From assembly GCA_030142905.1 (NCBI GenBank), contig JASJOG010000260.1, forward strand, positions 124,001 to 188,000: a DNA stretch of 64,000 nt. The letters run 5' to 3'. Origin of the DNA: Heliopora coerulea (Eukaryota > Cnidaria > Anthozoa > Scleralcyonacea > Helioporidae). Under the pieces are notes generated by a model. It was not told where the DNA came from. It made no database searches and saw only the letters and a program-made list of their open reading frames with translations. Positions 18,701 through 29,300 of this stretch are shown piece after piece. A program made the position numbers and the translations under genes. Position 1 is the first letter of the stretch; each line of letters begins with the position of its first letter.

Positions 18701-21700
18701 CCTAACATAGAGGCTACAGCTGCTGAAAGGACCGCTGTTATTTACTCTCTGCGGCATAAAATCATCTCGTGTTTGCCAAAATAAATCAGGCTTGGACTGG
18801 CCATTGTGCCATCGTACCGTAGAACAATAGTCAGCCATTGTTCTGTGGCGAGATGGCATAATGGCCAGTCCAAGCTTGAAATAAATCAAAAGCCTATCGC
18901 CAGTAGGAATGGAAAACCATTTGAAAACCGGGTAGGTGCGCTTTATCGGATCTTTAACAGGAGGCCAAAGCCAGGAAGGTTTAGAAATCGATGTTGTTGA
19001 GGCCGCAAAAATTTGACGACAAAAGAAAGCGGGACTTGTATGACATACGTCGATAAGGCACGGTTACAGTTTTTACCATGTGTATCTATTAATGAATTAT
19101 TAATAACCTTTAGGGGGCTGATTACATGGGAAAATTTCAATTCAGGCTGAAATTCGGCCCGGCAGACCGGGTTGAAAAAAGTCCCGATTACATGAAAATA
19201 TTTCAGCCCGGGCTGAAACTGAAATCGGAAGTGAACCCAGGAAGGAATTTGTCGGTAGCTTTTGTTGTTTTGGCAATTTCCATCTTCCCACGTCTGTCAA
19301 TCATCTTTTCAGACCAGGATGAGATTTTTTCGTGCGATTACATGGGATTTTTCAGCCCTGGTAGCTCAAACCAGACTGAAACTTTCTCCATGTGATCGCG
19401 AGCTCCGTTTTTCAAGTATTTTGTCAGAAGGCCGGGCTGGAATTTCAGCCCGGGCTGAAAATCTCCATATAATGAGCCTGTTAGAAGAATACTTCCGTAT
19501 GCTGTGGTTGCAATATACTTATTAGGAAGCTAAAAATATGAAGCTTACTGAAAATACAAATCTTGCTCCAGCGTAAGCCATAGATAGCGTTGCTGAACCC
19601 TGAAAGAAAACAATTACATGATTTCATAATTTGGTTTTATAATTTAATCTCCAACACTGCTGCAAAAATCAAAACAAGTGAAAAAATATATTAATAAAAT
19701 GAGCAAGTCTAAAATTACTTACAGCTCCAGCCTTGGCATTGACGACTTCAGTTCCTGCATTCTGAATTCTGTCAGTCAATTTTTCCACTTCCTCCTGGGT
19801 GAAAGATGCTTTAGGCTGCATCTAAGATAGATATCACGTACACCTGAACGTGTTAACTTATTGCTGTAACTTCACGGCATATTTTTAGTACCTTCATTTT
19901 AACTATGTTGTGGAAAAAACATCAGAGTCTAAGAGTTGAACAACTTTATATACAGTTAAAATTCAGTTGTAGTAAATCGTGATATATATACAGTATAACA
20001 GCTGGCAGCTGGTGAACTTTGCTGGTTAGTTTTACTGAAGATCAGCTGTAAAACTATATCAAATTGGAATTTTGAAAGTTTACCTTTTGCAACACCATAT
20101 CCAACATTATTATATCCAAAGAATGTTTACAGATACAATGTTTAAAACCATTTGTATAAACATACGCAGCAATGGAACTAGGATGGTATGTAAATTGGAA
20201 TTTGTTGGCTGCCATATTTCTAGGGGAGCATGCTTCCATATTTCCCTAGAATGGATGGGCTAAGGCCCATTGTAAGGGTCCTGCAGACCCCAAGCCAGCT
20301 ACTTTGAGAACACATCTGTCCACTGAAAACTTAGAGACAACCCTGTTTACACATCAACCCTGCTAAGTTTTCTGCATGTATGTAGTGTATGTGTGTATGT
20401 GTGTATGTATATATGTATATATATTTATAATATAAATAATTCATGATAAAAGATATTAAAGTTTAATGATTGTTATAAAATAATGACATAGCTCACCCCT
20501 GATTTACAGAAGCTTTTCACGCTATGTTCTTGGTTAGAGTTGTTGGAATCTTCACTATTTTTGATAAACATGAATGTTTATGTGCATTTCTATGACTATG
20601 GTATTTCTTTACAATATACATTGATGTCCGTGCTGTAAATAGTACATAAATAAAGTAGATAAATGTATGTAGAAGTACTATTTACAAAATGGGGGAGGGC
20701 ATTCTTTATCAGGATGTACATACACAAGGTATTGCTGAATGTCTTTGTATCCTAATACACAATGTTCACAAAGATGAAGTACCAGCAAGTAAAAAATAGC
20801 TGTGGGAGATGAGAGCAGAAGGCAGCAGCACTGTTGGTAAATGTGATACAGAATTTAACTTTTATTAAACAGGAAAAAAAAAGGTACAGAGCAGGAAGCT
20901 TACCTGAGAGAGTAATGGCAGAATGGTAATGCCAGAATGTCCACCAACAACTGGTACTTTCACTTTGCTAACATCAAGGTCCTTTAGTTTAGGAGGAACA
21001 AAATAAAATGTGAGTATACAAATCTAAGTAATTTCAAATCCATGCAGAGTAATAATAGGTCTGTTGAAAGACAGAGATATGGCAGTCATGTCTGAGCTTT
21101 TTTAGGTTAAAAGACTACAAATATGCCTGTGATGATATCTTTTGAACATTATCTATAGCTAGATGCTAAAAACCCCAGACATTTTGATGGGCACACAGTG
21201 TTAAATATTATCATAAGAATTTCCATGGAAAATTTTATTTTATAATATGTGATAATAAATTGACTACAGAAAATAAATGATGACAATCTAGATGGATTAC
21301 ATCTTTTCTGGGTTGGTAGTTCTTTGATCAAATTATCAGTTTTGAGGCAAGGCCCTTCATCGGAGTGAAATGTAAAGGTCAAACTTCACTCTGACAAAGG
21401 GCCTTTGCTCAAAACATCAGTTTCCTGCTTATTAGTTATGTATATATTTTTTGGCAGTACAGAACCCTTTGGCTGTTTCTAAATCATCTGGTGTTAGTCA
21501 GACAGAAAGAAAGCCAGCTTCCTTAGAACTTGACAAGAGTTAATGTGAAAGAGTTTTTAACTTTTCCTGACAGGTCTTTCATTGAAAGTAAAAGAACTTG
21601 GCATTACCATCAGTGACACACCAAGGGGCTGCCCCTTTTCACCTCTTGAAAAAAGTCAACATGATACTTTTAACTCTTTTCTGACTGTAGGTCTTCCATT

Positions 21701-24700
21701 GACAAGTAAAATTATCTGGCACTAGCTAGGGCAAAAACACTAACAGATTACTTAAATGTCTGAAAAGAGTAAATGAAAGTTTTCAACTGATTGTACACCT
21801 CCCATTAATGAGCAAAATTATCTAGCTTTAGTCACAATAAAATGGTATCAGGGTCTTACTACCTGGAAAGAATTAAATGATAGTATTAAATGGGTAATAA
21901 AAGTCCACTTACTTTTAATTCTGAAACAAATGTGTTTGAGCGGACAATATCTAATGTAGTTACTCCAAAGATTCTAAAAGACAAGCAGCTGGATTAGTAT
22001 TAAATGGTAAGACAAAAATTAGAACAACAAAAAGAGTATTATGCAGGGTGTTAAAGCTATAAACCTTGATGGGTCAAAAACACCTTCTTTCTTGAAAGCT
22101 TCGCATGCTATTGGAACTGTTGAGTTTACCTTTATTTGTAAAGAATGGAATGGGAATAATAAGTTAATAAATAAAACAAAGGTTTAGTCAAACTTTAACC
22201 ATGCTTTAATCCTTTATAACTATGTGCAACAGATAAAAAAGGAAAATAAATCTAATTTTTCAGGAACATACTTACAGGATTTGAAATTATGCTAATGATG
22301 GCTTTTGGACAATTCCTTTGAAGAATAAAAAGAAATACCAAACACATTCTCAGTTAGAAAACTACTGCATAAAAAAAAATTTTTGGAAGGAGAATGCTAT
22401 AGCATACAGTAGAAAAAATTCAAAATTTGACTTACTTAGCACAGGCTTCAGCTAATGCTTTGACTATGCTGGCATTAGTATTGAACAAGTCATCTCTGGT
22501 CATACCTAGGAAACAAGAATTAAAAACAAACTGTCATAACCATACTCAAATGGGATTACCATGATGAAAGGAAACCTCCATTCTGATTAGAATTTAAACC
22601 AGTGTCTTTAAGTGTACTACCACAATGAAAACCATATCTGATTAATACAAGTATATGTACCATAATAAACATTGTCCCATGCATTATCAAGGTATAACAA
22701 TGTTACCTGGCTTTCGTGGTAGTCCAGCTGGTATTGACACAATATCACAATCTTTTAATGCATCTGCTATCTGCTCAGTACCTTGATGTGCAGTTACCTT
22801 TGATAAGAGTTTAATTCGTTTAAGGTAATTTATACTAAACATTTGAAACTGGGTAGATATTAATTTTCCAGTCCTCTGAAGTCAAATGTTTTACTCTTTC
22901 CACTTTTTTGGGGTTATAACCATCATTTAATATGAAGCTATGATATATTGTGGTATATACATTTGTGATGTTCCCAACTGGATGTCATGCAAGACTATTT
23001 TCTCACAAGTTTGCAAGTAAGAAGCTTAATTTGCCACCAGAATATTTAATTCCATATTATGTTAATAGTTTCCAACCATCTTTAATCTATTGCAAGTCAA
23101 GATATGCAAATAATGCAACTTAAACTATTATAAACCCTGAAACAGCATACTACCTTTTGATTTTTTCTACAAAAATTGATTTTACAATATCAAAAAATCA
23201 TAATAATCACAACTGCCAATGATTGATTTCATATTACCTTTGCTGATGATTCAATATGGCTGAGATCAGCAGCAACACCTACAGTGGAAATTAATGACAA
23301 TTGTAGGTGACAAATTGAGCAACAACGGAATCAAAGCAGCTCTGTTTACTGGAAGACACTCAGTAATTTAGAGCACATCATGAAAGTGAAAGATTTCAAC
23401 ATAAAAATTAACAATTTACTACAAGTAATTGATATTATAATTATTCATCAACAAATGTTACAGTAAAACATTTTGTTCATCAGTGCATTTTCACACCACA
23501 ATTAAAAATGATCTTTTTACAAGTCTGAGAGTCTCGAAACTTTGTGTAAAAAATTTTTTATTCAATTTTTGTACTAAGCCAAAATTCTTAAGGGTTACAG
23601 GAATTCTAAGGCACGGGGGTCCAGTGTAGATAGCTTCGATAAAACTGCGGTGTTCTTGAGGTTATACACTATCTAAAAGATAGAAAAAAAGCTTCTCGAT
23701 GTTTCGAGTGAAGGCCCTTAGATAGTGTATAACCTCAAGAACGCTGCTGTTACAGGAATTATTTAATAGAAGGGAAAATTTATGGATAAGACAAAGCATT
23801 ATCTATTGTAGCATCATTGTATTCTACCTGGTGTATTCACTATGTCATATAATGCCAAATGATCAATCATGGGAGACATCTTGAGAAGTAATGACAGTGG
23901 TTGACCAATACCACCAGCTGCTCCTAACACAGCAACTTTGGTACTGTTCTATAAAAATGAGAAAACAAAATAGGCAAGAAAGTTGTTGAACAAAACCAGA
24001 TATACCAGACTTAACTGTAAAAAAAAATTGAAAATTTGAAAAAAAATTGAGAAATTGTGTATCAATATATCACAAATATGGCACTACATTTTATCCCATT
24101 CTTACTTTACTTTTGGTAGTCGACTAATGACTAACAGCTGATCAATACCCTACATGGTTTAAATACTGGTTGTATAAATGCAAGGTTTGAATGGTCATCT
24201 GGTCAAAAATATGTCCTGCTTGGTAAACAGACAACAAATGTCTGAGAATAACCAAATTTACCCAAAGGACAGACTTGTAAATAAGTCGAACTACTTGCAG
24301 CACCAGAAATATCTCTACAGGTTAACTGCAATAGCAGATTTCATGAAGAGAATTTTTCAATTGCTTGACCAATTTTCCCAGCCACGTTGTACTGTACAAA
24401 TATCTTGAGTTACACATTATTTGCTTGGCAATAAGCAGGCAGTATTAGAGTGGGGATAGACCTAACAGGTATGGGAATTAACGCGAATAAGGTATTGGAC
24501 AGGCTCAATGGAAAAGGACTCAATGAAGGAGGAACAACCAACTCCTAACTGATAGGACATGGTAAGTCGAAGAGGAAGAGCACGCAATATTAAGACTTGT
24601 TACTTAATAAATTTGTATTATACAGACGTGTCAACGAACTACTGGTTGAATAACAATATCGCTACTAACTTATTTCTGAACAGACGATAGCACCCAACAT

Positions 24701-24873
24701 CATCTGCACACATGTACAATGGTGAACATCAGCTAAGTTAAAGGATTGAATGCAAACCATTTTTACCAATTCTTTTGTACATTAACACGCACCTTGCTTG
24801 ATACAGAGAATGCTCTGATAGTCCTTCTTGCTCCCCGAAGGGTGTAAAAGCAAACCTGTCCACCGCGAAACAT
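15709..24873 (-). CDS. MDH2: mitochondrial malate dehydrogenase, complete 14-exon CDS
   Basis: NAD-dependent interconversion of malate and oxaloacetate in the matrix (TCA cycle, malate-aspartate shuttle). Exons on minus: 24873-24793, 23948-23828, 23278-23238, 22797-22707, 22505-22436, 22315-22276, 22129-22065, 21973-21913, 20981-20904, 19821-19723, 19599-19549, 18027-17926, 16987-16919, 15768-15709; 1029 nt, 342 aa (human MDH2 338). Visible: Arg-rich, acid-free presequence over residues 1-27, NAD loop GAAGGIG, substrate arginines R109 and R115 in PRKPGMTRDD, D178 and R181 in TTLDIVR, catalytic H205 in VVGGHSG, and tail [11 protein letters not shown]. The first exon encodes exactly the presequence, with the mature enzyme starting at exon 2. 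No frameshift or missing exon. Introns carry fold-back repeats listed separately. Confidence 0.97.
18789..18878. repeat. 90-bp palindromic MITE with 10-bp target duplication
   Basis: Nearly the whole 90 bp folds back: GGCTTGGACTGGCC at the left and GGCCAGTCCAAGCTTG at the right, extending inward through GTGCCATC and GAACAAT. It is flanked on both sides by AAATAAATCA (18779-18788 and 18879-18888). It lies in the MDH2 intron between exons 11 and 12. Confidence 0.75.
19113..19479. repeat. GATTACATG-type inverted-terminal element
   Basis: The ends form an imperfect inverted repeat of about 40 bp (GGCTGATTACATGGGAAA against the complement of the 19440-19478 end). GATTACATG with CAGCCCGGGCTGAAA-like palindromes recurs inside at about 19185 and 19335. 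A related fragment lies at 63.46 kb. No transposase ORF is seen, so it is probably a non-autonomous DNA element. Confidence 0.55.
20380..20430. repeat. TGTA/TA-rich microsatellite
   Basis: Short GTATG/GTGTATG/TATA run in an MDH2 intron. Confidence 0.6.
21332..21418. repeat. fold-back repeat in MDH2 intron
   Basis: The segment with GTTTTGAGGCAAGGCCCTT is followed by its imperfect complement AAAGGGCCTTTGCTCAAAAC, with GGAGTGAA/TTCACTCT nearer the loop. It resembles a short MITE hairpin. Confidence 0.55.
23652..23742. repeat. perfect 24-bp inverted repeat in MDH2 intron
   Basis: Arms at 23652-23675 and 23719-23742 are exact complements (GTTCTTGAGGTTATACACTA...). The loop of about 43 nt contains GTTTCGAGTGAAGGCCC, similar to the 21.3-kb fold-back. 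Confidence 0.75.
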
Positions 24874-26347
24874 CCCGGTTCTACTGAGGAAGTGCAACTG
24901 TGCAAACTCAGAGCAAAATACAAATAAGTATGGCCGACTGAACTGATAAAATTGAAAGAAAATCCCAGGTGAACCTCAAGGGACACGCGTCTACAGGTTA
25001 TCCCTTTTTCACCCCGATAATTCGTGTAATCGATAACATTTCCAAGATGCCCGCAACTCGAATTCATATTTTCTTTAATAACTGCCTGGGCGCTTATTAA
25101 ATTTTTCCATTATTAGAGAGGGCGCTCATTCAAAAGGGATACTCATTTTGAAATGGATGTAATGGAGGACGTCATCTCAAGCCCTATGCTGTCGACAACG
25201 GAATATCAAATATCAACATACCGGATTCTATTAATCAATCACTCTAATGCTCCTAGCATTCACAAAAACTGGGGATTGACTTCGTATGCTGGAGCAGCAC
25301 GCCTAATGGCCTTTTAAACAAACGGTAGAATATATTGCACCAGTAAAGCCCGGTGGCGATTTTAAAATTTGAAAAGTGGAGGGGTCCATCAGGGGCGGCG
25401 GAACGTAGAAATTATTGGGGGGGAGTACACGCTAGTTTAGAGTTCACATTCTGCAGTGTGGGTTAAATCTAGCAGTGAGTTGAGAACGTAGTCCTTAGTT
25501 GGAAATGTCTTCTGTAAAATTTTTAGGAAAAAAACTTAATAAGTACATATTTAAAGACCATGATGAAATTTTAACACACAACTCAAAATTGACGGCAAAA
25601 GGCAATTTAACGGAACAGGTTGTATAAAAACCAATGTTGTAAAAGCAATTTTTTTTTGGGGGGGGGCAGAACCCCCAAACAAAATTATTAGGGAACCAGT
25701 GCCCCCCGGCCCCCCACTTCCGCTGCCCCTGTGCATTAGCAGTTTTGCCGATATTGAAGCAGTAGCTTCACTGAACAGTACTTGAAAATGAAACAAAATG
25801 GATAGTCATATTTGTATTTTTTGTCAGGCGTGAGTGCTGGGAATTATTGCTGCACGCTTAGATTACAGCTCACATAATACGTGGGTTGCGTGATGCTGAT
25901 GATGTCTGACTTTGTCTCGAAACAGTAGAACAGCAAAATGTTGTTGCCTAACTTTTTTTTCATTCAGTTATTACACCTTAATTTGGGTTATGAATCTTAA
26001 TCTTTGACTCAACTTTAGAGACTAAATGAAGTTAGGTAAATCATCAATTGTAGTGGCGGTTGTGATTCAGCCGTGTTTCGTTGTTATCCCGACCATACTT
26101 TACGAAATATCAAGGATTTGTCATATTTTCTTGGTAAAGCGTATTTAACAGAGGAGATGCTCTGGAGACGGACGCACCCTTAAAATTTGGTCAAGAGGCG
26201 TGTTTGTTCCAAAATATGGCCGTCTGGATTGATATTAAGCCTAGTTTCTGGAAGTGGCATATGACAGCATTCCAAGAAGGTAAGAATTTCAGTATAGAGA
26301 TGTATATGTTCTATATACATGAGCGTTTATATAACAAATTTAAATAG
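24874..26347. other. MDH2 5' flank and STYXL1 3' flank
   Basis: Spacer of about 1.5 kb between two minus-strand genes. It should hold the MDH2 promoter and STYXL1 3' UTR. It contains G/C homopolymer runs (about 25425-25431, 25657-25666) inside a segment that looks like repeat debris. No exon recognised. Confidence 0.5.
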
Positions 26348-29300
26348 TTAGTACTCTGGTTCATTGATATCTGTCACTGCACGGCCAGAAAGCTTTTCCT
26401 CCCACTGTGAAAGCTGTTTGATGAAGGTCCGATTGGGTTGCATGTTTCTTTTGCATCGTTTGACGTGATGGTAAGCTTTCTAAACAGAAACAATACCACT
26501 GAAGGTTATAAACAGAATGAATAGCGACGATGTTCTCTAATCCAGCAAAGAAACAGCATGGCCGTTAAGTTTGTAAAACTAGATCTGATTGACAATAAAC
26601 CTGAAAGCTTTTTGCCAGAAGTATTAATTTGAGATGTATCGTATTTTAACATGTGACGAGGTATTTTTTTTTAAAGAGTTTTGCAGCTTGGCGTGACTTC
26701 CTCAGATTAAGACTTGCAAAGTCATGTTTGAACTATACATTAAATGTGTTTCTGGGCAGTTTGCAAGAGAGTTTTTGCGCCTCGTGTCACATATTAGGGT
26801 GCATCAAAACTGCAGCTTTGCTGAAAAATCGCTTGCTTTTCAAACTAGCTCTACTCTAATTTTTAGAAGTACCGTTATAATCTGGTATAAACTTGAGATA
26901 GCTGTTATATCTTTACTAATCACTGGACACTTACGTCGAGATTCCATTTCTTGGCCCACATGAGATAAGCAATGGTGACAGTGATACTGCGACTTATGTT
27001 GAGTGCAGAACATACGATGATTGACTGACCAGGAAGATCTTTGTAACTGTCTAAATAACCAGAAAATCTTTTAAAATTTGTCAAACGTTTATGTCATACA
27101 TCTGGGACCACAAATTACTGATTCTTTTGTTTTGGAAGAGAAGCCACTTTGTCCTTGACGTCGGAGTCGTGTTTTCAACTCCTTATTGTGTGGAATGTTG
27201 CACCAGGTGCCCGCGGGTTTCTTCCAAATATTGTTAAAAATCGGGGCATTTTAATCGTAAACTGAGGGAAATCTCACGATGCTGCAGTTCGGAGAAAGCA
27301 GTCAATTCGGTATTTTAACCTTGACCGTATCGCTGAATGGCAATTACCTATAAACTGGACGACATCTTGAAAGTAAGAGTAAATATCCATGTCGCTTGAA
27401 TCCTCCACAGGAATCTGGAAAACTTTGTTAAATTGCGAGATTTCTTGGCCTCCACTCGAAAACCTTAGAACGAAAAGGTCTATTTAATCAGAAAACATAT
27501 TCAGGAATGTAATTTTCAACTTATCATACAAGTTCTTGCGGACTAGTTATAGATTGGCAATTCCTTAAATCTCGTAAGAGAGGAAATTTAGGTGTTGATT
27601 GGAGATATTGTCATCCATGATAAACTGACACAAACATCCTAATTTCATCCATGTTCAAGATACATTACATTGTACCTCATGGCAGGCGAAAATCCTCTTC
27701 TAGAAATGCAACGACGAGCCGCTGAAGCTAAAATTACCGCGGTTGCTGCCACCAAACTTGCCTGTCATACGTCTTGGTGTTGTTTTTGATAATTTAACAC
27801 AGGTGGAACAACTTGTATATTTTTAAATAGTTGTACCTAGGAAACCACTATTTGTACGCGTAGATATACAACACATGAACAATGAAGTAACTACCGTATT
27901 CAACTCACAGCGTGTCTTCAGAAGTAGTAACATTGACATGAGCTTTGACTTTCAAAACTTTGTTTATATTTGGACTTTGTGATTGTTTTACTGTTCCTGA
28001 ATATAAGAAACCAGGAATAATTTCGATCGGATAGGCTTCAAAACAGTCCAGCTCCTGTATAAAAAATCATCCAATAAGACTAGATATGATCACTACTTAA
28101 TCATCAATATAAGCCATCCACCCTTATTGGAACTCTTCTTGATGGGACAATGCGCGATATCAATAGAAGCATACCAATGGTGTGTAAATGATCTTCTGTG
28201 TCCTCAGAAAAGGATAAAGAGCGGAAAATTCTTCAAACCCACCTGAAAGATAACAGTAAGATCTACATCGAAACAAAACGATTGACAGTATATAATATTT
28301 GTGTTAGTATTATGAAGGATGATGTACTTGGGTGAAGAACAAGGATATACATTAGCGCTGCTCTAAGTGAAGTTCACTTGTGAAGTGAAAACTCACAAGT
28401 GAAGTGCACTTGGAGCAGCGCTAATATGTATCTTTGTATTAATATATATGCATGTAAATACTTTATATCGTATAAATTTAATATTTACTTGATGTACATA
28501 ATTATGCACTCTCTTGCATGTATAACTGTTAATTTACGTCCATGATTTCTAAGACGTTAAATCCTCCCATGCCGCATAATCTGGAAAAGCCTGAAGATTG
28601 TTGTCACTCCAAATTGCTGCAGTTCATGTAGTTTGGATAAGAAATTTTGAACAGTTTAATAAAACATGTATTTACCTTTGATGATTATAACAGGGTTCCT
28701 GCTGCCCATATCCCACAGCAATCTGGCACAAGCAACTGCCGGACTTCCTTGGAATTGAAAAGTGTGGAGATGCACATTAGCTTTCTAAAGATGTGAACAG
28801 ATATAGGGCTACAAATACCTTAAACCCAATAACTCTTTCAAGGCGGCGTAAGACCTCCATTGCTTTACTCTGGCTAATGCTATACGAATTTACTCGTCAA
28901 AGGGAGAGCTCCCGCCTCGAAAAAGTTAACGTTTAAATTTGTTTTCTTTTGTGCCTTTGTTCTGCCTTTGTTTTTGCTTTGTTCTCTCAGTGGTTCTTCT
29001 CTCCTTAGGTGTCCGATATATCGGAGACTGAGCGTTGAAGGGTCAAGCCTCATGGTCTTTTTAAATTTTATCACGACTAACGCCAGACAGTTTTATTCAG
29101 CAGAGCGAGACAGCTGTTGGTGAAGGAAGAATGAAATTAGTGAGAAAGTTACATATACCTTTGTCACTGAGAGAGTTTGTGTGACCGTCGTAAACAATGC
29201 AGTGTTCTTTAGTCTGCAGTTCAGCTTCATACGGTAGAAGAAATGATCCAGACTCGCTCTAAAGTTGAACAAAAAATAATTTTTTTACTCCAGTAAACGA

